Shown: in pieces, positions 25,783 to 33,255 of the stretch
How the letters are laid out: every line of letters begins with the position of its first letter
Position numbering within the stretch: the first letter of the stretch is position 1
Source of the DNA: CAVQCT01 sp964520865
GTDB lineage: Bacteria > Zixibacteria > MSB-5A5 > GN15 > FEB-12
Length of the DNA: 56,008 bases
Assembly: GCA_964520865.1 (NCBI GenBank)
Contig: CAZFOY010000021.1
Location: 1 to 56,008 of the forward strand
Reading direction: 5' to 3'
Made by a program: the position numbers and the translations under genes
The notes under the pieces: generated by a model
Told to the model about the DNA's origin: nothing
The model's database searches: none
Seen by the model: only the letters and a program-made list of their open reading frames with translations

Positions 25783-27081
25783 CTACGCAGCCTTATGGGC
25801 CGACCTTTTCGATTCGAAGCGCTTCCCTATGAAATAGAACAGGATCGTTACGACTATTATCATAATGGTCATGATGCCAAAATACGAGCCGGGATTCATT
25901 CGGGTATAAATCCTTGCGAACCAGGCGACGAGCATATCTCCAAGAAATACCGTGAACAGCCAGATTCCTGTGATAACCGATTTCATCCTGTCCGGCGCTT
26001 CTTCGAAAGCAAGTTGGAGGCCTATCACTGAAATACACAACTCGGCCATCGTCAACAGGATGTAGGCACCAACTTCCCACATGATGGAGACCTTGGAGTT
26101 GACGCCAATGTACCCGGCGACTGACATAAGCGCCATACACAGGATCACGAGAAAGAAACCAAACAGCATTTTGCGCGGGGACGACAGCTTGTGGGTTTCA
26201 TCCTTGTCTGTGCGAGACCAAATCCAGGCGAACAACGGCGTGAGAATGACTATCAGTACCGGATTCAGGCTCTGAATTGCATCCGGTGGGATGTGCCAGC
26301 TCGCGCCGAACACGTTGAGATCGAGAATCAGATAGTCGCGGGCAAAGAGTGTCAGAGTGGTGGGCGACTGATCGAAAATAGACCAGAAGAAAACAATGAG
26401 CAGGAACAGTCCGGAAAGTCGAATCAATGCGGCCTTTTCTTCCGCTTTCTCTTCAGGCGTCTTGGCCACTTTCTGCTGTTTTCTGACATCCTCCTTCGGA
26501 TAGTACTTCTTACCGTAGAAGAAGATCCCGAGTGAAACTACCATCAGAATAGTCGGGGCCATAAACGCCGGACCGTAGCCGTAGCGATCGCGAATGAACG
26601 GCAATGTGAATGTCGTCACGAAAGCACCGATATTGATCGCCATGTAAAACCAGGAAAACGCCTGCGACATCAGGTGGGTCTTGCCTTCTTTTTCATACAT
26701 CAATCCCATAAGGGTGCTGATATTCGGCTTGATCGAACCGGACCCACCGGCAAGCAACATCAAGGCAACATACAGTCCGACCTGGTTATTGAATGTGCCG
26801 AGAATGATATGCCCGAGAATGTAGGGCAGCGCGAAATAAATGATCGTCTTGAACTTGCCGAGGTAGTGATCCGCGATGAATCCACCTGCAATCGGAAGAA
26901 TGTAACAGAGGGCCGTAAACAGTGAAACGACCGTTGAGCTGTCCGCATCGCTGAAATGAAGCGACTGCACCATATACAGCAACAGAAGCGTCTTCATCCC
27001 GTAGAAGCTTGCTCGCTCTGCCAGTTCCCCCCAGAAGATAAACCAGAACCCTTTAGGATGGTGATTGTCTACCACATCCAT
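25783..27081 (-). CDS. Proton-dependent oligopeptide transporter (POT/PTR family)
   Basis: 432 residues from ATG 27081. A longer frame starts 11 codons upstream, but GGAGGT (27096-27091) lies 9 nt before this internal ATG and would be inside the coding region otherwise. The first helix carries GELAERASFYG (E19-x-x-E22-R23), the ExxER proton-coupling motif of POT carriers, followed by Lys30. Then come H-Y-L-G-K-F-K-T and G-G-S-G-S-I-K-P-N-I-S-T, conserved in the family, and a W-x-x-F-D-Q-S-P motif in the second half. It imports di- and tripeptides with protons. It is upstream of nothing on its strand and probably monocistronic. Confidence 0.92.
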   Translation of the reverse strand: MDVVDNHHPKGFWFIFWGELAERASFYGMKTLLLLYMVQSLHFSDADSSTVVSLFTALCYILPIAGGFIADHYLGKFKTIIYFALPYILGHIILGTFNNQVGLYVALMLLAGGSGSIKPNISTLMGLMYEKEGKTHLMSQAFSWFYMAINIGAFVTTFTLPFIRDRYGYGPAFMAPTILMVVSLGIFFYGKKYYPKEDVRKQQKVAKTPEEKAEEKAALIRLSGLFLLIVFFWSIFDQSPTTLTLFARDYLILDLNVFGASWHIPPDAIQSLNPVLIVILTPLFAWIWSRTDKDETHKLSSPRKMLFGFFLVILCMALMSVAGYIGVNSKVSIMWEVGAYILLTMAELCISVIGLQLAFEEAPDRMKSVITGIWLFTVFLGDMLVAWFARIYTRMNPGSYFGIMTIMIIVVTILFYFIGKRFESKRSAHKAA

Positions 27082-27248
27082 ACCCTGTACACCTCCAAAT
27101 GCGTTGTCGTTCATCGGTCGGGACAGCCCTTATTTCCCGCGTTCATATCTTCCCGGAACATAATCCCGAGACGGCTCTTCTCCAAGCGTATAGTTGAAGA
27201 CGCGCAAGATCCCCGCTTTGTAGAATGGTATCGAGAACCGATGATCGG

Positions 27249-27908
27249 CTAAACAGTTGTCACGTTCTGTCCGGGACTTCCCTGTAGAACTCCGGCTACC
27301 GTTTCAAGGCCGTTGCGAAGAACTTCTATCGTCTCCGGCACAATGACCGACAGGCGAACTGCCGTCACCGGGGATTTTTGATCGACCGCAAAAGCTTCAC
27401 CCGGGGCGACTACTACCCCTCGAAGCTGAGCTTCCATGGCGAGCTGCATGCTCGTCCAGGCTTCGGGAAGTTCCAGCCACAGGTGATAACTGGCCGGGTG
27501 ATTTCTAAACGTCAGCCCTTTGAAGACTCCCGCCGCGACTTCCTGGCGACGGGCAGTATCGATTCGTCTTTGCGCAATTATCCGNNNNNNNNNNNNNNNN
27601 NNNNNNNNNNNNNNNNNNNNNNNNNNNNNNNNNNNNNNNNNNNNNNNNNNNNNNNNNNNNNNNNNNNNNNNNNNNNNNNNNNNNTCACTCCTGATAAGTC
27701 CGCGTTGCTCGGCCTCGGCATAGGCCCGCGTCACCGTGCCGATTGCGATCGATAGAGTATCCGCCAACTCGCGGTGAGTCGGCAATTTTGTCTCATCCGG
27801 CAGCTTGCCATTGTGCACATCGTCTTCAATTGCCTTCACGATAGCCATGTACAGCGGCTGGTCCGAGGACTCAAGTTCAGGCTTCCAGGTCGATTCTTGA
27901 ATAGTCAT
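27249..27908 (-). CDS. MocR-type GntR/aminotransferase regulator, interrupted by the assembly gap
   Basis: Two pieces of one gene flank the N run. The N-terminal piece (27908-27685) is a GntR winged helix: Q-P-L-Y-M-A-I-V-K-A-I, L-P-T-H-R-E-L-A and A-I-G-T-V-T-R-A-Y-A-E-A-E. The C-terminal piece (27584-27249) is the end of a fold-type-I aminotransferase domain (Y-H-L-W-L-E-L-P, V-V-V-A-P-G-E-A-F, A-V-R-L-S-V). A MocR protein is about 450-500 residues, so roughly 250-280 residues, including the PLP lysine region, are missing from the assembly rather than from the organism. The true length is unknown. It is divergent from a PLP aminotransferase gene that is its probable target. Confidence 0.8.
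   Translation of the reverse strand: MTIQESTWKPELESSDQPLYMAIVKAIEDDVHNGKLPDETKLPTHRELADTLSIAIGTVTRAYAEAEQRGLIRSXXXXXXXXXXXXXXXXXXXXXXXXXXXXXXXXXXRIIAQRRIDTARRQEVAAGVFKGLTFRNHPASYHLWLELPEAWTSMQLAMEAQLRGVVVAPGEAFAVDQKSPVTAVRLSVIVPETIEVLRNGLETVAGVLQGSPGQNVTTV
27585..27684. other. Assembly gap (100 N)
   Basis: Exactly 100 unknown bases, a conventional placeholder length, lie inside the MocR-like gene. The distance across the gap should not be trusted. From the family's size about 0.75-0.85 kb is expected to be missing. Confidence 0.97.
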
Positions 27909-27981
27909 AATCTGTTACTAATCCAAGCATTAACAAACGATTTCGCTGACGTACGATGCTCACTCTCTGTTGGTCAATGTT

Positions 27982-28028
27982 TATTGTATCTATGACAATA
28001 TAGTTATAACACTATTGTATCATATAAT
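27982..28028. promoter_or_regulatory. Direct-repeat operator and promoter between the MocR and aminotransferase genes
   Basis: The 9-bp sequence TATTGTATC occurs twice in direct orientation (27982-27990 and 28013-28021), 31 bp apart or three helical turns. An inverted ACAATA (27995-28000) sits between. A consensus -10 TATAAT (28023-28028) for the aminotransferase gene lies next to the second copy, and its -35 is poor. Direct repeats spaced by whole turns and a weak -35 are what MocR activators such as GabR use. Confidence 0.55.
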
Positions 28029-28095
28029 GTATTATAAATGTGAAGTCAAGACAAAGTTGCACTTCTGGAGGTTCGCAATTGTAAGGAGTTACGAT

Positions 28096-29343
28096 ATGGC
28101 TGAATATAATTTCTCATCGATGGCGACTCGTCTTCGCCGCACAGAAATACGAGAACTGCTGAAACTTACCCGACTGCCGAATACCATATCTTTCGGCGGA
28201 GGTTTGCCTGACCCGGCGATCTTCCCTTATGAAGCGGTCGAGGCCGCCTCTCTTCGGGCGATCCGCGAGAACGGCCGGCTGGCTCTTCAGTACAGCCCGA
28301 CCGAAGGTGAGCCGCTCCTGAGAGAACAGATTGCCGCCTTCCAGAAAAGACAGGGAGAGGACGTCGATCCGAGTGACATGATTATCGTCTCCTCGTCCCA
28401 GCAGGCGCTCGATCTGCTTGGCAAAGTCTTTCTCGACCCCGGTGATGCAGTGATAGTCGAACGCCCCTGTTATGTCGGCGCGATTCAGGCATTCCGTGCC
28501 TACGGCGCTGAGTTTCACGGGATCGAGATGGATGATGACGGCATCATTCCGGAAAAGCTCGAACGCGCCCTGGCGCGGCTGGTCAGCGGCGGCAAAAAGC
28601 CGAAATTCATCTACCTGATCCCGGACTTCCAAAATCCATCCGGCAGGAACCTCAGCCTTGACCGTCGCCATGAGGTCCTTGAGATCGCCAACCGATACGA
28701 CCTTCCGATTATCGAAGACAGTCCTTACCGGGAGCTTCGGTATTCAGGCGAGCTCATCCCATCGATCCGGTCGCTCGACCGGGACGAACGGGTGATTCAG
28801 ATGAAAACCTTGTCCAAGATCTTCTGCCCCGGTTTCCGCCTCGGCTGGCTTATCGCCCCGCCGCCGGTTCTCGAGAAACTCATCATGTCGAAACAGGGAA
28901 CGGATCTATGTACTTCAGCCTATGTCTCAATCGTTACCGCCTATCTTCTGATGGACGGACATATCGAGAAGCAGATCGAGATCAGCCGGGAGTTGTACGC
29001 CCGCAAAGCAGCGACAATGCTTAAGGCTTTAGAAACCTCTATGCCGCCTAACGAGGGGATCGAGTGGTCGCGTCCCGACGGTGGAATGTTTCTCTGGCTC
29101 CGGCTCCCTCCCTACATGGATACGGTCGAGATGATCAAGCAGGCGGTCGACAAGCGGGTGGCGTATGTTGTTGGCTCCGCTTTCTACACCGATGGTTCCG
29201 GTCGAAACGAGATGCGGCTCAACTTCTCTTACCCGACCGAAGAACAGATTGTAGTCGGAATTGAACGACTCGCCGAAGTTATCTCCGACCGCCTCACTCC
29301 CGAACTGGCCACTTCCTGTCGGACGTTTTCGCAGGAAGGTTAG
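28096..29343 (+). CDS. PLP-dependent aminotransferase, class I/II (LysN/2-aminoadipate-type)
   Basis: 415 residues from ATG 28096, which has AAGGAG (28083-28088) at 7 nt; an upstream open stretch is rejected for that reason. Fold-type-I features are S-F-G-G-G-L-P-D-P near the N-terminus, S-S-S-Q-Q-A-L-D (phosphate-binding), DFQNPSG (Asn180), E-D-S-P-Y (Asp208, Tyr211), Schiff-base lysine Lys241 in T-L-S-K-I-F-C-P-G-F-R-L-G-W, and a substrate-carboxylate Arg near M-R-L-N-F-S. This subgroup includes 2-aminoadipate, branched-chain and aromatic aminotransferases, so exact specificity is open. It ends in a strong terminator and is divergent from a MocR regulator. Confidence 0.9.
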   Translation: MAEYNFSSMATRLRRTEIRELLKLTRLPNTISFGGGLPDPAIFPYEAVEAASLRAIRENGRLALQYSPTEGEPLLREQIAAFQKRQGEDVDPSDMIIVSSSQQALDLLGKVFLDPGDAVIVERPCYVGAIQAFRAYGAEFHGIEMDDDGIIPEKLERALARLVSGGKKPKFIYLIPDFQNPSGRNLSLDRRHEVLEIANRYDLPIIEDSPYRELRYSGELIPSIRSLDRDERVIQMKTLSKIFCPGFRLGWLIAPPPVLEKLIMSKQGTDLCTSAYVSIVTAYLLMDGHIEKQIEISRELYARKAATMLKALETSMPPNEGIEWSRPDGGMFLWLRLPPYMDTVEMIKQAVDKRVAYVVGSAFYTDGSGRNEMRLNFSYPTEEQIVVGIERLAEVISDRLTPELATSCRTFSQEG

Positions 29344-29375
29344 TCAGCAGAAGTGTCAGGAAGGTATTGAATATT

Positions 29376-29408
29376 ATCAGGCCGACTCGACCGGGTCGGC
29401 CTGATTTT
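29376..29408 (+). terminator. Intrinsic terminator after the aminotransferase gene
   Basis: A perfect 11-bp stem, ATCAGGCCGAC (29376-29386) with GTCGGCCTGAT (29395-29405), has an 8-nt loop and runs into TTTT. It lies 32 nt after the stop codon. Confidence 0.85.
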
Positions 29409-29420
29409 ATACCTAAATAG

Positions 29421-29448
29421 TTGCATATACCGCCCATTTCCGTACTTT
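29421..29448 (+). promoter_or_regulatory. Candidate promoter for the MFS gene
   Basis: TTGCAT (29421-29426), a 16-bp spacer and TACTTT (29443-29448) follow directly on the terminator of the preceding gene and lie 48 nt before the MFS start. Confidence 0.35.
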
Positions 29449-29495
29449 GATCTGCTAACGAACCCAGAAGGGACTTCTGAAGCGGAACGCAGCCT

Positions 29496-30698
29496 ATGAC
29501 TGAGCAGAGCCAGCAAACTCCCGTCATCAACAACCGTCCGATGTTCATCTATCTGGCGGTGCTGACTATGGCATCGACTCTCGGGCTTCAGGGATGGCGC
29601 ACCCTGTTTGACAATTTCTCCGTGCACGTAGTAGGATTGCAGGGAAACCAGATCGGCGTAATTCAGTCGATCCGCGAAGTTCCCGGGTTCCTTGCCCTGC
29701 TTGTCATCTACGTCATGTTCGTGCTTAAAGAGCACCGGATCTCAACTGTTTCGATTCTGACGATGGGCATTGGGATTGGACTGGCCGGCTTCTTCCCGAG
29801 CTTCTTCGGATTGATCGGCACAACCTTCGTCATGAGTATCGGCTTTCACTATTTCGACACCAGCAACCAGTCCCTAACCCTCCAGTATTTCGACAAGAAG
29901 CAGTCGCCGGTCGTGCTGGGGCGGATGCGAAGCATCTCCGCGGCGTCGAATATAGGTGCCGGCATTCTGATATTCGCGCTCACCCCATTCCTTTCTTACG
30001 AGCAGCTGTTTCTCGTCCTGGGCGGGATCATCCTTGGCGCCGGCATCTGGAGCATGACCCGGAAGCCGACCGACGTGAATGTCGTCCCGCAACACAAGAA
30101 GATGATCTTACGCAAGAGGTACTGGCTCTACTACCTGCTCACTTTCATGGCCGGGGCAAGACGCCAGATCTTTGTGGCATTCGCTGTCTATCTGCTGGTA
30201 AGGAAATTCAATTACAGTGTTCGGGAGATCACGATTCTCTTTATGGTGAACAACGTGATCAACTACTTCCTCAGCCCGATGATCGGGCGGGCCATCCTCA
30301 GACTGGGGGAGCGACGGGTTCTTTCTCTGGAGTACTCGTCTTTGATCTTCATCTTCGTCGCCTATGCCGTGGTCGAATCCAAGCTGCTTGTGGCGTTGCT
30401 CTACATTTTCGACCACATCTTCTTTAATTTTGCAATGGCCATTCGGACATTTTTCCAGAAGATTGCCGATCCCAAGGATATCGCTCCCTCTACTGCAGTC
30501 GGATTCACGATCAATCATATCGGCGCAGTCATATTCCCGGTGGTTGGAGGTCTGCTGTGGATGATCGACTATCGAATACCTTTTATCGCCGGGGCAGTTA
30601 TGAGCGTCATATCACTCACCGCCGCGCAATTCATGACCGGGCAAGTGCGCCGCGCGCTCGTGCGAGAGCAGTCTGCACTTGAGGCGGCAAAATCGTGA
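29496..30698 (+). CDS. MFS transporter, substrate unknown
   Basis: 400 residues with about 12 hydrophobic segments split by a basic central loop (R-K-P-T-D-V-N-V-V-P-Q-H-K-K). It has the general shape of a single-polypeptide MFS carrier. Motif A is not well kept. Segments such as S-I-G-F-H-Y-F-D-T-S-N-Q-S-L and N-F-A-M-A-I-R-T-F-F-Q-K-I-A-D-P-K-D-I resemble a group of uncharacterised MFS proteins. It starts 153 bp after the aminotransferase gene, behind a terminator, so it is probably separate from it. No clear Shine-Dalgarno precedes the ATG. The substrate cannot be predicted. Confidence 0.82.
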   Translation: MTEQSQQTPVINNRPMFIYLAVLTMASTLGLQGWRTLFDNFSVHVVGLQGNQIGVIQSIREVPGFLALLVIYVMFVLKEHRISTVSILTMGIGIGLAGFFPSFFGLIGTTFVMSIGFHYFDTSNQSLTLQYFDKKQSPVVLGRMRSISAASNIGAGILIFALTPFLSYEQLFLVLGGIILGAGIWSMTRKPTDVNVVPQHKKMILRKRYWLYYLLTFMAGARRQIFVAFAVYLLVRKFNYSVREITILFMVNNVINYFLSPMIGRAILRLGERRVLSLEYSSLIFIFVAYAVVESKLLVALLYIFDHIFFNFAMAIRTFFQKIADPKDIAPSTAVGFTINHIGAVIFPVVGGLLWMIDYRIPFIAGAVMSVISLTAAQFMTGQVRRALVREQSALEAAKS

Positions 30699-30923
30699 CG
30701 TTATCAGGCAAGCGGCGCTATTCGAATAATCGCTAATTGTCCCCTTCACCTTCATGTTGCTAATCAACTTTACAAGTCACGAAGACTGCCTTCGATGAGT
30801 GCAGCAGGAGTAGGACGCACCCGGAGCTATGGGAGTACGGTTCTCACAATGTGATTGACAGGAAACGATTGCGGCCTTAGAGTGGAAGAAATCGAATTTC
30901 ATCCCAAATGAGAGGATATCATC
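30699..30923. other. Intergenic region without recognisable content
   Basis: About 225 bp between the MFS gene and the DinB-like gene. I see no gene, strong stem-loop or clear promoter, apart from a GAGAGGA ribosome site just before the DinB-like ATG. Confidence 0.5.
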
Positions 30924-31415
30924 ATGGCAAAATCGCTTGATCCGAGAATCAGGCTGCTTCTCGATTTGATCGATCAATCCTACAACCGCCGGGCGTGGCA
31001 CGGAACGAATCTCCGCGGTTCCCTTCGCGGCCTCACACCGGCACAACTCATCTGGCGCCCCGGCAAAGGACGACACAACATCTGGGAGATCATGCTCCAC
31101 GCCGCCTATTGGAAGTACATAGTGGCGAGAAGGCTGCTCGAGGGGGCAAAAGGGGAGTTCGAGCGCTCGCCCAGCGACTGGCCGGAAATCCCGGATAAGT
31201 GCGACGCTGCCTCATGGAAAAGAGATCTGGCGGTACTGACCAAATACCACAAGCTGGTCCGCGAGGCGGTCGCCAACTTCCCGCCGAGGAAGCTCCTCAC
31301 GATTCCCGAGAAAAGCAAACGCAGGTACGAGGAGTACATCTACGGGATTGCATCACACGATGTCTACCACGCCGGGCAGATCCAACTGATCAAACGGCTG
31401 CTGAAGAAGCAATGA
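30924..31415 (+). CDS. DinB/YfiT-like putative metal-dependent protein
   Basis: 163 residues, a four-helix-bundle DinB-superfamily protein. The three metal-ligand histidines can be placed: His in I-M-L-H-A-A-Y-W (about residue 59) and the pair in G-I-A-S-H-D-V-Y-H-A-G-Q (about 149 and 153). Those segments, with H-N-I-W-E-I and Q-I-Q-L-I-K-R-L-L, are the family hallmarks. Relatives include bacillithiol and mycothiol transferases, but many DinB-like proteins have unknown activity, so only the family is claimed. It is not the DNA polymerase DinB. It converges with the MshEN gene, 18 nt apart. Confidence 0.85.
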   Translation: MAKSLDPRIRLLLDLIDQSYNRRAWHGTNLRGSLRGLTPAQLIWRPGKGRHNIWEIMLHAAYWKYIVARRLLEGAKGEFERSPSDWPEIPDKCDAASWKRDLAVLTKYHKLVREAVANFPPRKLLTIPEKSKRRYEEYIYGIASHDVYHAGQIQLIKRLLKKQ

Positions 31416-31433
31416 AGTCTGAAAGGGCGGGGA

Positions 31434-33119
31434 TTAGCCGATCGTAGGAAATTCCGACTTGCTGATTTCATCGAGTAGATGGCAGCCCTCGATAAGAATT
31501 GAATCGATACTCCGCTCGTTGTTCGGTTCAGGCAGATCATCGGGGCGGATCGGATCGACACTCCATATCCCGGCTCGCCAGGTGAGCCCTTCGTAGACCG
31601 CCTCCGCACCGATCTTTTCGTCGCAGGCAGCATAAGTCAGCCTGCCGTGATCCAGGAACATCGTCAACTGCTTCCCCGAGCCGGTCACGCTTATTCGAAC
31701 CGTCTTGTCGCCCGGGCCCATCGCCTGAAGCAGATCGATCACGTTCATATCTTTGAGTGTTCCGTGGGTCCCTAAATCGTGAAGCACCTGGATCCGTTCC
31801 CCTTTTTCCTGCTCAAGGCGCGATCTCATCCGGTTGAGCTTGATTACAAGAGACTGCCATTCGGTGTCGCGCGGAATGATATCTTCGATCCCCCGTGCCA
31901 GCAGCCAGTTCAGGTGCACGCTGACGTCGACATCGGTGAGGATATAGGTAGGCACTCTGTCCATCACATAACCAAGCGCAGAAAGCTCTCCGACCATCTC
32001 GGCGATTTCATCGACATTTCCCCGACGGTACAACAAGACAATATCGGCCCCCTCCTGCCTGAAGTATGCTGCGCAATCTCTTACCGATCCGGTAGTATGA
32101 ACACTGAACAGGCTTGCTTCGAGCTTGTGTCTTAACTCGGAGCAGTCAACATCGGGTGGCGCGAGCAACAGGAGCCGTGACCGGGAGTTCGCCTCGCCGA
32201 TTGAAATAGGCATCGTCTTGCCGAAATTGGCATTGCGGTTGGCGCCTTCCTGAGTCGGTGACTGATCTTCGGAGAGGATAAACTCACTGAGTCCGCTGAA
32301 GAACCTGACGGACGCACTCGATGCGCATTCCCGGAATTTCAATAGGATATCGATCGCCAGATCGCTGAAACTCGAATGCACGAATACGTGTGTGAATCTG
32401 TCGGATCGACAATAGCGAAGGGCGGTGTCGAGATCGGTCGCCGTACGGACAGCACAATTGTCGCACCGTAAGGCGTTTGCTATATACTTTACTGCTATCT
32501 CATCCGGCGCAAGGATCAGTATCCTCGTACTGCACTGAGCTTCGGATGCACTCCAGAGCGCTTCTTCCAGATCTGCCGCCGGGAGCATGTCTCCGGGTAT
32601 CGACGCCGTTACCCGTATCATATGTCCTGAAAGATCATCCGAATCGACTGCAAGTGTCAACGGCAACGTGTCTCTGGGCTCTCCCAGTACTGCTTCCCGA
32701 TAATGAGCCATCAGGGCACACTTGAGATCGGTCCCGAGCGCCACGCACAAGACGATCCGATCGTTCGGGAAGAGTTCTTTCAACTGAGATATCGTTTCCG
32801 GATCATCCGGATTGGCGCAGGCAATAGTGATCTTATTCGATGTTTGGTCGTAAGCCAGCGGGAGGGCCTGGAGTTTCCATGCGCGGGCGGCAGGTATTTT
32901 CTCAAGTACCGATTGATCGATTGAAATCTTCCTGAGATCTACCGCCGGGCTGCCGGTCGTCTGCCCCAGAACAGCCAGCAGGTCGGTCCGGCCGGCAAAG
33001 CCAAGACGAAGCAGGTGGTCGGCGATACTCCCGCCGTATTTGCCGGCTGAGTCCACCGCCTCCCGCAACTCGGTTTGAGTAACGAGATCTTGATAGGTCA
33101 ATGGTCTGGTCGTAGCCAT
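31434..33119 (-). CDS. MshEN - pseudo-receiver - pseudo-receiver - PATAN (DUF4388) protein
   Basis: 561 residues, soluble. Residues about 10-140 are a type II secretion/pilus ATPase N-terminal (MshEN) domain (A-D-H-L-L-R-L-G-F, P-A-V-D-L-R-K-I, L-P-L-A-Y-D-Q-T-S-N-K-I-T-I-A), a known c-di-GMP-binding fold. Residues about 198-285 and 314-435 look like two receiver domains, but the phosphoacceptor Asp is His248 in the first (V-F-V-H-S-S) and Tyr364 in the second (V-L-L-Y-R-R). The C-terminal 120 residues (L-K-D-M-N-V-I-D-L-L-Q, L-D-H-G-R-L-T-Y-A) form a PATAN/DUF4388 domain. There is no ATPase motif. It is probably a signalling scaffold for motility or secretion. Confidence 0.78.
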   Translation of the reverse strand: MATTRPLTYQDLVTQTELREAVDSAGKYGGSIADHLLRLGFAGRTDLLAVLGQTTGSPAVDLRKISIDQSVLEKIPAARAWKLQALPLAYDQTSNKITIACANPDDPETISQLKELFPNDRIVLCVALGTDLKCALMAHYREAVLGEPRDTLPLTLAVDSDDLSGHMIRVTASIPGDMLPAADLEEALWSASEAQCSTRILILAPDEIAVKYIANALRCDNCAVRTATDLDTALRYCRSDRFTHVFVHSSFSDLAIDILLKFRECASSASVRFFSGLSEFILSEDQSPTQEGANRNANFGKTMPISIGEANSRSRLLLLAPPDVDCSELRHKLEASLFSVHTTGSVRDCAAYFRQEGADIVLLYRRGNVDEIAEMVGELSALGYVMDRVPTYILTDVDVSVHLNWLLARGIEDIIPRDTEWQSLVIKLNRMRSRLEQEKGERIQVLHDLGTHGTLKDMNVIDLLQAMGPGDKTVRISVTGSGKQLTMFLDHGRLTYAACDEKIGAEAVYEGLTWRAGIWSVDPIRPDDLPEPNNERSIDSILIEGCHLLDEISKSEFPTIG

Positions 33120-33255
33120 AGTGGAAGGGGGGTTTCTTGTTTTCGGACACCGTTTATTACTTAATCGGCTGATTTCAGATTTTTTTGACGGAGGTTTTGG
33201 GGATTCCCCGGGGGGCGGCGACAGTTTTTGCTCGAAGTACTACTTTAGCTTAGGC

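Noticed and set aside
27585..27684. N run as a repeat or mobile element
   Set aside because: It is an assembly placeholder; nothing can be said about its content except by homology of the flanks.
30924..31415. DinB as DNA polymerase IV
   Set aside because: The name is shared; the protein is a small four-helix metal-binding DinB/YfiT-type protein without polymerase motifs.
33200..33222. GC-rich palindromes (CCCCGGGG, GGGGATTCCCC) between dnaE2 and the MshEN gene
   Set aside because: On the minus strand they are followed by AAAACC rather than T's, and on the plus strand no gene ends there, so I do not call a terminator.
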